DNA of 20,367 nucleotides from RGIG8597 sp050872545 (GCA_050872545.1 JBNMHA010000043.1:1-20367); one strand, 5' to 3'; shown: positions 1-7,422, numbered from the stretch's first letter. The notes: generated by a model not told the origin, from the sequence alone. A program made the numbers and translations.

Positions 1-75
1 AAGGCTGCAAATGTTTCGCTCAATTTAATAGTTGATAGTACCGGCTTGTCGGTTGAGGAAATAGAAAAACTATAA
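1..75 (+). CDS. C-terminal end of a truncated gene, possibly Rpn/PD-(D/E)XK family
   Basis: The frame starting at base 1 is open and ends with TAA at 73-75, giving 24 residues that finish in TGLSVEEIEKL. The start lies outside the window. That ending resembles the C-terminus of Rpn-type (PD-(D/E)XK nuclease family transposase) proteins, which often end in a short GLSxEEIxxL helix. The resemblance is suggestive only, because the catalytic part is not visible. No clear terminator follows, and bases 76-198 hold nothing I recognise. Confidence 0.45.
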   Translation, partial: KAANVSLNLIVDSTGLSVEEIEKL

Positions 76-198
76 TGGCTTTGACTTGCAGACGGTCACA
101 AACGACTGCATTATGACTAGAAAGCAGGTGAAAGCGATAGACATTTGCATTTATACTAATCATTGCAAGCCGGCAGTTAAAATAAATTATTAGACAGT

Positions 199-1548
199 TT
201 AGATTAATAATTGTTTGTTGTTTTTATGTTTTAGTACAATAAACATAACTATGCAGATAATTACCGAAAGCAGTGAACCGAACGCTGTAGCCAATCCCAT
301 TGGGTAGAGGTTGTCGGGGAAAAATTTTGACATAAAGTATGCACCGGGAATGCGAACTAGAATAATCGCTGCTAAATTGTGCATAAATGACAGCTCTGAT
401 TTACCGAGTGCGCAGAAATAACCGCTGAAGCTGAATTGAATTCCACCCAAAAAACTGTCCCAAATGTAACCTTTCAAATATTGTGAACCAAGCACGGCGA
501 CAGCTGCATTTGACGTAAACAATGCGACAATCGATGTTGCAGTAAATTGTATTGTGACAGCCATTACAAGCCCAAATCCGGAAGAAATCATAATTGCATA
601 ACGTAGAGTGCTGTACGCGCGGTCGTATTTTTTTGCTCCGATATTTTGTGCTGCCAAAGCGGATACAGCAGAAAGCATTGACGACGGTACAAGGAACATA
701 AAGCTCATTATTTTTTCTACAATGCCTACAGCTGCCGCGTCGTTAAGTCCACGTCGATTTGCTATTATAGTAATGATAATGAACGAGATTTGTATAAAGC
801 CATCCTGCATTGCTACAGGGAAACCTATTTTTAATATTGGAAAAGTAATTTTTCTGCGCAGCATGAAGTCGCTTTTTTTAAGAGTTATCGATTTTCTTTT
901 AATGACGGCAGCAAGTGCAATTATTACGCTTACAGCCTGTGAAAGGGTAGTTGCGAGTGCGGCACCGGCAGGACCTAAATGAAGTTCACCTATGAAAAAA
1001 TAATCCAAAACAATGTTGGCAAAACATGCTGTTGCAATGAAGTACATTGGGCTCTTTGAATCTCCGAGTCCGCGAAATATTGAACTGATTATGTTGTATG
1101 CGGTGATAAACGGAATGCCGGCAAAACATATTATCAGATAATTGACTGTTCCGCTGACGGCTTCGGTCGGAGTAGACATTGCCGATGTAATCGGGCGCAC
1201 GAGTAAAAGCAGAATCGCTGTAATAACTAAAGACATCAACATGAATAAAGTAACTGTATTGCCTACAGTTTTGGACGCTTCATCATGATTTGACGCACCG
1301 ACTGCACGTGCAATTATAACGGTGGAACCCATAGCAAGCCCTACAATCATTACTGTAATCATGTGCATTGCTTGACTTCCTACCGATACGGCAGTCGTTT
1401 CGGCTACACCGGCAAATTGTCCGATTATAAAAAGGTCTGCCATTCCGTAGAGCGTTTGCAGGAAATAAGAAAGAAGATAAGGCAGTGAAAAACTGATTAT
1501 ATTTTTCCACACACTGCCGGTTGTCAGATTTTTTTCCATGAGCCGCAT
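199..1548 (-). CDS. MATE family multidrug/cation efflux transporter
   Basis: This is an inner-membrane antiporter of the MATE family, which exports cationic drugs or metabolites using a Na+ or H+ gradient. The protein begins MRLMEKNLTTGSVWKNI and has about twelve hydrophobic segments arranged as two six-helix halves. The first half carries the family's usual LLSYFLQTLYGMADLFIIGQ stretch and the second half repeats the pattern. At 449 residues it matches the family size. An upstream in-frame GTG at 1596 would sit on the predicted -10 box, so ATG 1548 (or 1539) is preferred; neither has a strong Shine-Dalgarno sequence. It is divergent from purO. The substrate cannot be deduced. It is a distant paralogue of the MATE gene at 14277. 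Confidence 0.9.
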   Translation of the reverse strand: MRLMEKNLTTGSVWKNIISFSLPYLLSYFLQTLYGMADLFIIGQFAGVAETTAVSVGSQAMHMITVMIVGLAMGSTVIIARAVGASNHDEASKTVGNTVTLFMLMSLVITAILLLLVRPITSAMSTPTEAVSGTVNYLIICFAGIPFITAYNIISSIFRGLGDSKSPMYFIATACFANIVLDYFFIGELHLGPAGAALATTLSQAVSVIIALAAVIKRKSITLKKSDFMLRRKITFPILKIGFPVAMQDGFIQISFIIITIIANRRGLNDAAAVGIVEKIMSFMFLVPSSMLSAVSALAAQNIGAKKYDRAYSTLRYAIMISSGFGLVMAVTIQFTATSIVALFTSNAAVAVLGSQYLKGYIWDSFLGGIQFSFSGYFCALGKSELSFMHNLAAIILVRIPGAYFMSKFFPDNLYPMGLATAFGSLLSVIICIVMFIVLKHKNNKQLLI

Positions 1549-1589
1549 AATATCCGTATAAACTTTGCAGTCAAGAATTTTTTTCTGAA

Positions 1590-1618
1590 AATACACACGT
1601 TGTGCACAAATTTGTCAA
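1590..1618 (-). promoter_or_regulatory. Sigma-70-like promoter for the MATE gene
   Basis: Read on the minus strand, TTGACA (1618-1613) is followed by 17 bases and TGTATT (1595-1590). The predicted start lies near 1583, leaving a leader of about 35-45 bases. The -35 is perfect and the -10 matches four of six positions. Confidence 0.5.
1600..1609. promoter_or_regulatory. Perfect 10-bp palindrome between the divergent promoters (operator candidate)
   Basis: TTGTGCACAA is its own reverse complement and sits inside the 17-base spacer of the MATE promoter, just upstream of the purO -35 box. The position suits a repressor or local regulator, but no cognate regulator gene is adjacent. Confidence 0.35.
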
Positions 1619-1640
1619 TTTGGCTTTCTTATGGTATAAG
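1612..1640 (+). promoter_or_regulatory. Sigma-70-like promoter of the purO-folD-rsmI operon
   Basis: TTGTCA (1612-1617), a 17-base spacer and TATAAG (1635-1640) with an extended -10 TG at 1632-1633. A start near 1647 leaves a leader of about 28 bases before the ATG at 1675. The same TGnTATAA pattern recurs at 7352 and 17799. Its -35 overlaps the -35 of the divergent MATE promoter. Confidence 0.7.
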
Positions 1641-1674
1641 CATAGTTATTTTTTATACTTAAAGGAGCAATACA

Positions 1675-2391
1675 ATGAATATAGAAAAAACAGCAGCCCA
1701 AAATTTTGAATCATTAAAAAATAATGTTTATCCCGGACGCGGAATCATTCAGGGATTGTCGAAAGACGGAAAGAAATTAGTCCAAATTTATTGGATTATG
1801 GGAAGAAGCGAAAATTCTCGCAATCGTATATTTATAGAAGAAAACGGTTTTGTAAGAACTGCGCCGTTTGATGCTTCAAAAATGAAAGATCCATCGCTGA
1901 TTATTTATTACCCGGTAAGATTTTTGAATGAATGTCACATCGTTTCAAATGGAGATCAGACTGATACCGTGTATGAAGGACTGAAAAACGGCAAAAACTT
2001 TACCGAATCATTAGCTGAAAGAAAGTTTGAACCTGATGCGCCTAATTTTACACCGAGAATTACAGGGTTGATAGATTTAAATGATAAACAGCATAAATTC
2101 CATTTCTCAATTCTGCGCTGTACTTATGGTGACGGAAAAGCTTGCGAAAGGTTGAATTTCTCGTATGAAGATATTGAACCGGGATTTGGTCTTTGTATTC
2201 ATACTTACGAAGGCGATGAAAATCCGCTGCCTTCATTTGCACGTTATCCTTATCATGTTCCTTTGTTTGATGATAATCTTGAAAATTATTGGAAAATTTT
2301 AAATGCGGATAATCTTGTTTCTTTATTGGTAAAAACTATTGATTGTGAAACAGGAAAAACTGAAATTAAAATAAAAAACGCACATGAATAA
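1675..2391 (+). CDS. purO: Archaeal-type IMP cyclohydrolase (PurO-like)
   Basis: PurO closes the purine ring, converting FAICAR to IMP in the last step of purine synthesis; it is unrelated to the cyclohydrolase half of PurH. The 238-residue protein opens with NVYPGRGIIQGLSKDGKKLVQ and then YWIMGRSENSRNRIF, which match the conserved glycine/arginine-rich N-terminus of the IMP_cyclohyd family. It is slightly longer than archaeal PurO, which is about 200 residues. There is no signal peptide or membrane segment, so it is cytosolic. The start is fixed by AAAGGAG at 1661-1667. The first gene after a good promoter, it ends 18 bases before folD, whose product class supplies one-carbon folates for the preceding formyl transfer. 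Assignment is by recognition of the N-terminal motif, and some bacterial members may have diverged in function. Confidence 0.75.
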   Translation: MNIEKTAAQNFESLKNNVYPGRGIIQGLSKDGKKLVQIYWIMGRSENSRNRIFIEENGFVRTAPFDASKMKDPSLIIYYPVRFLNECHIVSNGDQTDTVYEGLKNGKNFTESLAERKFEPDAPNFTPRITGLIDLNDKQHKFHFSILRCTYGDGKACERLNFSYEDIEPGFGLCIHTYEGDENPLPSFARYPYHVPLFDDNLENYWKILNADNLVSLLVKTIDCETGKTEIKIKNAHE

Positions 2392-2409
2392 AAATTGGGA
2401 GTAGATAAA

Positions 2410-3306
2410 ATGCCCGGAGAAATTAGGAAATTAAAATATATTGCAGATGAAATCCGCGAAGAGCTTGTTAATAAAATTAATATGTACGGTGCCGATGTAC
2501 GTTTGGCTTGTCTTGCAGCAGGCGAGCATCCTGCATCGGAAAGTTATATTAACGGGATCGTCCGCAATTCCGAAAAACTTGGAATTACAATGGAGCTGGT
2601 GCGGTTTAGTGATTCCGTTACGGAAAATGAATTCGTAAAGAAAATGGATGAAATCAATCGTGACGATAAATATTCCGGAATGATATTGCAGCTTCCTCTG
2701 CCGCGTCAAATTTCTCATTCAATGGTTTCCAGACTGGTGGATTATAGAAAAGATGTCGACGGCGTAAGTCCTTTTAATCAAGGGCTGCTTTTTGCCGGAC
2801 AACCTTTCATGATTCCGGCGACAGCTTGGGCTGTAGATTTGACATTGGCAAAAATTGCGAAGGAATGCGCAATTGATTTAGCCGGAAAGAAAATTGCGAT
2901 TGTGGGACGTTCTGTAACTGTAGGTAAACCGGTACTTCATTTGGCATTAAAACGCAATATGGTGCCTGTCGTGCTGCATACAAAAGCAGTTCATCCTGAA
3001 GACATTGCTTCGGAAGCGGATGTAATTGTAGCGTGCTGCGGTTCGGCAGAATTAATTAACGAAGATTGGGTAAAAAAAGATGCGGTTATAATCGATGTCG
3101 GCATTAATACAAAGAATGATGAAAACGGTAAAAGTGTTTTGTGCGGTGATGTAAATGCCGCTGCCGTAATTGATGATGCGTCTCTTGTAACGGCAGTTCC
3201 TGGCGGTGTCGGAAGCGTAACAAGTGCTTTGCTTTTTGCAAATACGTTAAAAGGTTGGTACATGGTTCACAACCGCAAGGAATTAAGGTTTGATTTTGAG
3301 GTGTAA
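2410..3306 (+). CDS. folD: FolD-family methylene-THF dehydrogenase, cyclohydrolase lysine absent
   Basis: FolD normally oxidises 5,10-methylene-THF and hydrolyses methenyl-THF to 10-formyl-THF in the cytosol. The 298-residue protein has the family landmarks: PASESY at 41-46, QLPLP at 94-98, KDVDG at 114-118, the nucleotide-binding GRSVTVGKP at 166-174 and PGGVGS at 264-269. The catalytic Lys four residues after the Tyr (YxxxK) is Ile50 here, and the usual PCTP is IPAT (135-138). Lysine mutants in other members lose cyclohydrolase but keep dehydrogenase activity, so this may be a dehydrogenase only. ATG 2410 is chosen because GGGAG at 2398-2402 lies seven bases upstream; a TTG at 2395 does not fit. 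It lies between purO and rsmI. Confidence 0.88.
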   Translation: MPGEIRKLKYIADEIREELVNKINMYGADVRLACLAAGEHPASESYINGIVRNSEKLGITMELVRFSDSVTENEFVKKMDEINRDDKYSGMILQLPLPRQISHSMVSRLVDYRKDVDGVSPFNQGLLFAGQPFMIPATAWAVDLTLAKIAKECAIDLAGKKIAIVGRSVTVGKPVLHLALKRNMVPVVLHTKAVHPEDIASEADVIVACCGSAELINEDWVKKDAVIIDVGINTKNDENGKSVLCGDVNAAAVIDDASLVTAVPGGVGSVTSALLFANTLKGWYMVHNRKELRFDFEV

Positions 3307-3308
3307 TA

Positions 3309-4061
3309 ATGGCAGATGAGCAGGAACGAAATGCCGTCGAGCCGGGAACTCTTTATTTGGTTTCCACGCCGATAGGAAATTTGGAAGATATTACGCTGCG
3401 TGCATTAAAAGTGCTGAAAGCTGTTGATGTTATCGCATGTGAGGATACGCGCCATTCTTTGAAACTGCTGAATCATTACGAGATAAAAAAAAGGCTCGTG
3501 GCGTATCATAGTTATAATGAGCGAAATTCCAGTTTCGGACTTGTTCAGTTGTTGGAGCAGGGAAATTCAGTTGCTGTGATTACCGACGGCGGCACTCCGT
3601 GTATAAGTGATCCTGGAGCTGTGGCTGTTCGTGCATGTATAGAAGCTGGTTTTCCCATAGTTGCGGTTCCCGGTGCTACTGCCGTTATTCCGGCGTTGGT
3701 TGTATCCGGAATGCGTACCGATACATTTCACTTTTTTGGTTTTTTGTCGTGCAAAGGCGGAAAACGCAGACATGAACTGGAAGCAATGCAAAGTTTGGAA
3801 GGAACTCTTGTTCTGTACGAAAGCACTCACAGAATTTTTAAGCTGCTTGCAGATATTGCCGAAATTTTTCCTGATTATCAGGTTTGTGTGTGCAAAGAAA
3901 TTTCTAAAATTAACGAAAAAGTATACAGAGGATCGGCTGCGCAGCTGCTGAAATGTATGGAAGAAGATAAAAATGCCGGTGAGTATGTCGTGATGATTGC
4001 TAATTATTCACAGCGCAAAAAAGATGAAACAATAAGCGAAAAAAGTATACAGGATGAATAA
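3309..4061 (+). CDS. rsmI: 16S rRNA (cytidine1402-2'-O)-methyltransferase RsmI
   Basis: RsmI methylates the ribose of C1402 in the decoding centre of 16S rRNA, using S-adenosylmethionine. The tetrapyrrole-methylase fold is clear: STPIGNLEDITLRAL at 19-33, the CEDTRHS signature at 44-50, an AVITDGGTPCISDPG stretch, VPGATAVIPAL and a VLYESTHRI motif. At 250 residues it is somewhat shorter than the usual 280, lacking part of the small C-terminal domain. It starts two bases after the folD stop, with GAGGTG at 3298-3303 inside the end of folD as ribosome binding site, so translational coupling is likely. It is the last gene of the purO operon; no clear terminator follows. Confidence 0.93.
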   Translation: MADEQERNAVEPGTLYLVSTPIGNLEDITLRALKVLKAVDVIACEDTRHSLKLLNHYEIKKRLVAYHSYNERNSSFGLVQLLEQGNSVAVITDGGTPCISDPGAVAVRACIEAGFPIVAVPGATAVIPALVVSGMRTDTFHFFGFLSCKGGKRRHELEAMQSLEGTLVLYESTHRIFKLLADIAEIFPDYQVCVCKEISKINEKVYRGSAAQLLKCMEEDKNAGEYVVMIANYSQRKKDETISEKSIQDE

Positions 4062-4102
4062 ATTATTACGATAATGGATTATAAAGTGTATTTTTGTCAG
4101 AG

Positions 4103-4129
4103 TTAAGTTATTTATTTTTAAGTCGATAA
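4103..4129 (+). promoter_or_regulatory. Sigma-28 (FliA)-type flagellar promoter upstream of flgM
   Basis: TTAAGTTA (4103-4110), exactly 11 bases, then GTCGATAA (4122-4129). Compared with the sigma-28 consensus TAAAGTTT-N11-GCCGATAA this is six of eight and seven of eight matches at the correct spacing. A start near 4136 would be just upstream of the flgM ribosome binding site. FlgM binds sigma-28, so this would form the usual autoregulatory loop. Confidence 0.65.
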
Positions 4130-4152
4130 ATAAATTATCAAAGGTGGTATTT

Positions 4153-4440
4153 ATGAGTATTAATAAAATTAATTCGGTCAACGGTGTTAATGAGTATGCA
4201 AAAATGAATTCTGCATCTCAGACAAGAAGAACTGATATTAAAGACAGTGTCAGTATTTCCAATGAAGCATTAAGCCGTTCTGAACAAAAACGCATTATCG
4301 AAATGATAAAGTCGGCTCCGGATGTAAGAGCGGACAGAATTGCGGAAGTAAAAGCTAAATTGGCAGCTAATCCGAATTATTTTGATGATGCAGCTGTTGT
4401 CAGCGAAACTGCTGATAAATTAATTAATGATTTAATGTAA
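4153..4440 (+). CDS. flgM: Anti-sigma-28 factor FlgM
   Basis: FlgM binds sigma-28 (FliA) and holds back late flagellar genes until the hook is complete. The 95-residue protein has a polar, probably disordered N-terminal half, then SVSISNEAL at 32-40 and the family core VRADRIAEVKAKLAANPNYF at 58-77, followed by a helix ending in ETADKLINDL. Length and layout match the family. The start at 4153 follows GGTGG at 4143-4147; an in-frame GTG at 4144 overlaps that site and is rejected. A sigma-28-like promoter lies directly upstream. The next gene begins 19 bases after the stop and is probably co-transcribed. Confidence 0.88.
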   Translation: MSINKINSVNGVNEYAKMNSASQTRRTDIKDSVSISNEALSRSEQKRIIEMIKSAPDVRADRIAEVKAKLAANPNYFDDAAVVSETADKLINDLM

Positions 4441-4459
4441 TTTTTTGGGAGCATCTTGC

Positions 4460-5599
4460 GTGCAGGTTTTTGATTTTTTTATTCCTTCACATTTAAAATT
4501 CGGCGTTGATTCGCTTAATCGGGTAGGAACTGTAGTCAGTTCTGTAGGAAGCAGAGTATTTCTCGTGACAGAGACAGCTTTGATGAATGGCGAAACGATT
4601 TCTCATATTCAAAATCTATTGACCGGGCGAAGATGTGAAGTAATTTTATATAATATTGATACAAAACCATTTGCAGCAAGTGCGGTTATTGATAAAGGAG
4701 CAGTTTTAGCAAGAGCTTCCTACTGCGATGTTGTCGTCGGCGTTGGCGGATTAAGAATCCTTTCTGCGGCAAAAGCTATTGCAATGCTTGTTAATAACAC
4801 GAAATCTGTCAATGATTATATTGACGGTGAACTGATAAAAGAACAGTCAATTCCGTATGTGGAAATTCCTACGGAAGCACGAAATCCTTTTATGTTTAAT
4901 AACAACTTTCTGGTAACAGATGAGCGAACTCGTGAACTTCATATACTGAAAGCAGTAAACGGTCAGCCGTGCAATGTGATTTACGACCCGGCTGTAATGT
5001 CGGATGCCGATTTGCCGCAGATTATGATGAATGTTTTTGCAAATGCAGTAGAGGGATATTTGTCTTCCGATTCGAGCTTTTTGTCTGATATGATGTTTTT
5101 GAAAGCTATTGAAATGCTGTCTAAATATCTTATTCCGGCAGTAAAAGATAAAAATTCTGATGCAATTTCTTTTTTGTCGCTATCCGGGCTTATGACATCT
5201 ATGGGACTGAGTATGGCTTCTACCGGGTTAATCGGTGCAGTATCGGAAGTGGTGAATCAAAAACTACAGTTCGAAAATTCGGGTGTTGCGTCGGTACTTT
5301 TGCCGTATGTGATAGAATTTTGCATTCCTTCAAGTGCCGATAAATTAGCGAGAATTGCGGCTGCTGTGGGAATTGGTGTTGAGTCAATGACAATGCTTGA
5401 TGTTGCGGTGAAAGTTATTGAGTATGTGAAGAAAATGGCAGAGGATTTGGAACTGCCGGCTAAATTGTCCGATTTCTCATTAAAGGCAGATGAATTAATT
5501 GATATTGCCGACAGTGCAAAAAAACTTGATATGATGAATTATCTTCCGCGCCCATGCAGCAGCGAAGAGCTTTATAATATCTTGCAATCTGCTTTTTAA
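4460..5599 (+). CDS. Iron-containing alcohol dehydrogenase homologue lacking metal ligands
   Basis: The 379-residue protein has the length and order of the iron-dependent alcohol dehydrogenase family: an N-terminal nucleotide-binding half with VVVGVGGLRILSAAKAIA at 91-108, IPTEARNPF at 136-144, YDPAVM at 175-180 and a helical C-terminal half. Key residues are missing. The DxxxH metal motif is Asn191 and Asn195, the later two His positions are not His, and there is no His at all after residue 161. The GGGSxxDxAK loop is also degraded. I infer a non-catalytic protein using the fold for binding. GTG 4460 is chosen because GGGAG at 4447-4451 lies eight bases upstream. It shares a transcript with flgM and ends before a terminator, which hints at a link with motility. 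Confidence 0.8.
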   Translation: MQVFDFFIPSHLKFGVDSLNRVGTVVSSVGSRVFLVTETALMNGETISHIQNLLTGRRCEVILYNIDTKPFAASAVIDKGAVLARASYCDVVVGVGGLRILSAAKAIAMLVNNTKSVNDYIDGELIKEQSIPYVEIPTEARNPFMFNNNFLVTDERTRELHILKAVNGQPCNVIYDPAVMSDADLPQIMMNVFANAVEGYLSSDSSFLSDMMFLKAIEMLSKYLIPAVKDKNSDAISFLSLSGLMTSMGLSMASTGLIGAVSEVVNQKLQFENSGVASVLLPYVIEFCIPSSADKLARIAAAVGIGVESMTMLDVAVKVIEYVKKMAEDLELPAKLSDFSLKADELIDIADSAKKLDMMNYLPRPCSSEELYNILQSAF

Positions 5600-5621
5600 A
5601 AGTATGATTAGTATCATAATT

Positions 5622-5663
5622 AAGATGAATTATTATCAGTAATGATGAAGTTCATCTTTTTTT
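5622..5663 (+). terminator. Intrinsic terminator after flgM and the dehydrogenase homologue
   Basis: AAGATGAA (5622-5629) pairs with TTCATCTT (5651-5658), and the run of T continues to 5663. The loop is long and may hold a small inner stem. A separate 6-bp hairpin (TATGAT/ATCATA, 5603-5618) lies just upstream. Confidence 0.6.
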
Positions 5664-5700
5664 ATTTATAAGAGCTATACAATTTTAATTGGAGAAAAAT

Positions 5701-6243
5701 ATGAAACTTCGTAATTTTTTTGGTCATTTATCTACAATTACGCATCATCGCCATTTGGTAATGCGTCATTGTTTTAAAGCCGGAATTTTTTGGCAAGGTT
5801 GTCTGCATGATTTGTCGAAATACAGCCCTAAAGAATTTTTTGCCGGAGTACGTTACTTTCAAGGGAATCGCAGTCCAAATGAGGGCGAGCGCGCAGCAAA
5901 AGGTTATTCGCTGGCCTGGATTCATCACAAGGGACGAAATCCGCACCATTTTGAATATTGGATGGATTATAATCCCGGAACGCATATTATGGCACCGGTA
6001 AAAATGCCGCTGCGATATGTAATAGAAATGTTTTGCGATCGAGTGGCGGCTTCTAAAATTTACGAGAAGAAAAATTATACCGATTCAAGTCCTGTGGAAT
6101 ATTTTTTGAAAGCAAAAAAAAATCGCGTAATTCATCCCGAAACTTCGCAGTTATTAGAAGATTTGCTGCGGATGTTGAGTGAGAAAGGCGAACAGGAAAC
6201 CTTTTCTTATATCCGCAAGCTGAAAAGGAAAGCAGAGTATTAA
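5701..6243 (+). CDS. DUF5662 family protein with HD-like histidine motifs
   Basis: This 180-residue cytosolic protein matches what I recall of the DUF5662 family. The N-terminal part is rich in His: HLSTITHHRHLVMRHC at 9-24, then CLHDLSKYSP at 34-43, and later AWIHHKGRNPHHFEYWMDYN. The spaced His and the HD pair resemble a metal-dependent HD phosphohydrolase, so a nucleotide or phosphoester substrate is plausible but not shown. ATG 5701 is preferred to a TTG at 5689 because GGAG at 5691-5694 lies at the right distance. It is the first of three closely packed genes (DUF5662, Nudix, LOG) after a terminator. The stop abuts the next ATG with no spare base. Confidence 0.72.
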   Translation: MKLRNFFGHLSTITHHRHLVMRHCFKAGIFWQGCLHDLSKYSPKEFFAGVRYFQGNRSPNEGERAAKGYSLAWIHHKGRNPHHFEYWMDYNPGTHIMAPVKMPLRYVIEMFCDRVAASKIYEKKNYTDSSPVEYFLKAKKNRVIHPETSQLLEDLLRMLSEKGEQETFSYIRKLKRKAEY

Positions 6244-6714
6244 ATGAAAAATACAACGTTGTGCTACATTGAAAATGATGATTATTACCTTATGCTGTAT
6301 CGGAATAAAAAGAAAAATGATCCTAATGCCGGAAAGTGGATTGGAATTGGCGGAAAATTTTGTGATGACGAAAGTCCGGATGAATGTCTGCTGCGTGAGG
6401 TTCGTGAAGAAACAGGCTTAACGCTTAGGTCTTGGAAACTGCGCGGAATTGTGACCTTTTTTTCTGACCGGTACGAAACTGAATATATGTTTTTATATAC
6501 CGCAAGCGATTGGAGCGGAGAATTGACATCATGCGATGAGGGAGATTTGGCTTGGAAAAAGAAATCTGAAATTGATAAGCTGCCTGTTTGGGAAGGAGAC
6601 AAAATTTTCCTTAAATTATTGCAGGAACAAAGTGATTTTTTCTCACTGAAACTTTCTTATAAAGGCGAAAAACTTGCTGCTGTAATGTTGAACGGTGAAA
6701 AATTGAATTATTAA
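6244..6714 (+). CDS. Nudix hydrolase, MutT/MutX-like (8-oxo-dGTP diphosphatase)
   Basis: Nudix enzymes hydrolyse nucleoside diphosphates linked to another group. The 156-residue protein carries a perfect Nudix box, GX5EX7REUXEEXGU, from Gly37 to Leu59: Glu43, Arg51-Glu52, Glu55-Glu56, Gly58. The short N-terminus (TLCYIENDDYYLMLYR) and overall length fit the MutX type that cleans 8-oxo-dGTP, but substrate cannot be told from the box alone. It starts directly at the base after the DUF5662 stop, which implies coupled translation, and is followed 12 bases later by the LOG gene. Confidence 0.9.
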   Translation: MKNTTLCYIENDDYYLMLYRNKKKNDPNAGKWIGIGGKFCDDESPDECLLREVREETGLTLRSWKLRGIVTFFSDRYETEYMFLYTASDWSGELTSCDEGDLAWKKKSEIDKLPVWEGDKIFLKLLQEQSDFFSLKLSYKGEKLAAVMLNGEKLNY

Positions 6715-6726
6715 TAAGGATTAACA

Positions 6727-7257
6727 ATGAATATATGTATGTATGGTGCGTCATCTGACAATATTTCCGAAATTTATATGGAAAAAGCGAAAGAATTTGG
6801 ACGTAAGCTTGCGGAAAATAAACATACGCTTGTGTATGGTGGTGGAAATTCTGGTGTTATGGGAGCGGCTGCAGAAAGTGTTTTGGCAAACGGCGGAAAT
6901 GTTGTAGGAATTGCACCGCATTTTTTTAAGGACAGAAACGAGTTGTCAGATAATTGCTCGGAATTTTTTTATACACAAACAATGCGTGAACGCAAACAGC
7001 TTATGGAAGATAAATCGGATGCTTTTGTTATGATGCCCGGCGGAATCGGAACATTTGAAGAATTCTTTGAAATTCTTACGCTGAAGCAGTTAAGGCAGCA
7101 TGATAAGCCGATAGTTATTGCAAATATTAACAAGTATTTTGACCTGCTTTTAGCAATGCTGCGAAAGGCTGAAGATGAAAAGTTCCTTTCAGAGAAGCAT
7201 TTGCAGCTTTTTTCGGTATTCAGTTCTATAGATGAAATTTTTGAACTGCTGAAATAA
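6727..7257 (+). CDS. LOG family protein (nucleoside 5'-monophosphate phosphoribohydrolase)
   Basis: LOG enzymes release a base from nucleoside 5'-monophosphates. In plants they activate cytokinins; bacterial members often act on AMP or are uncharacterised. The 176-residue protein shows YGGGNSGVMG at 37-46, MRERKQLM at 86-93 and the signature PGGIGTFEE at 104-112, in a Rossmann-like fold of the usual size. The start is supported by AAGGA at 6716-6720. It ends the three-gene operon; the next strong terminator is 115 bases further on. With the Nudix and HD-like neighbours it suggests handling of unwanted or damaged nucleotides (inference). Confidence 0.9.
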   Translation: MNICMYGASSDNISEIYMEKAKEFGRKLAENKHTLVYGGGNSGVMGAAAESVLANGGNVVGIAPHFFKDRNELSDNCSEFFYTQTMRERKQLMEDKSDAFVMMPGGIGTFEEFFEILTLKQLRQHDKPIVIANINKYFDLLLAMLRKAEDEKFLSEKHLQLFSVFSSIDEIFELLK

Positions 7258-7329
7258 AGACGGGAAACAGCAAAATTGCTTAACTGTATGAAATTTTATC
7301 TGTTATTTTACGGTTTTAAATTCAGGTAA

Positions 7330-7359
7330 TTGACACAATTTTGTTATTCATGATATAAG
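7330..7359 (+). promoter_or_regulatory. Sigma-70-like promoter with extended -10, upstream of a terminator hairpin
   Basis: TTGACA (7330-7335), an 18-base spacer and TATAAG (7354-7359) preceded by TG at 7351-7352. A start near 7366 is only a few bases before the hairpin at 7373, so the shortest transcript would be about 57 nt. Confidence 0.65.
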
Positions 7360-7372
7360 AACGCAAACAATG

Positions 7373-7422
7373 ACGTTTCCGACTGAAATTTTTTTTGGTA
7401 TTTCAGTCGGAAACGTTTTTTT
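7373..7422 (+). terminator. Perfect 17-bp intrinsic terminator in the leader of the Cache gene
   Basis: ACGTTTCCGACTGAAAT (7373-7389) is the exact complement of 7400-7416, with a 10-base loop and seven T residues (7416-7422). It could end the upstream operon, but it also lies downstream of the promoter at 7330 and upstream of the gene at 7460, so it may act as an attenuator or end a small RNA. Confidence 0.85.

Noticed and set aside
608..982. 124-codon open frame on the plus strand inside the MATE gene
   Set aside because: It is antisense to a clear MATE gene, has no ribosome binding site and no recognisable motif.
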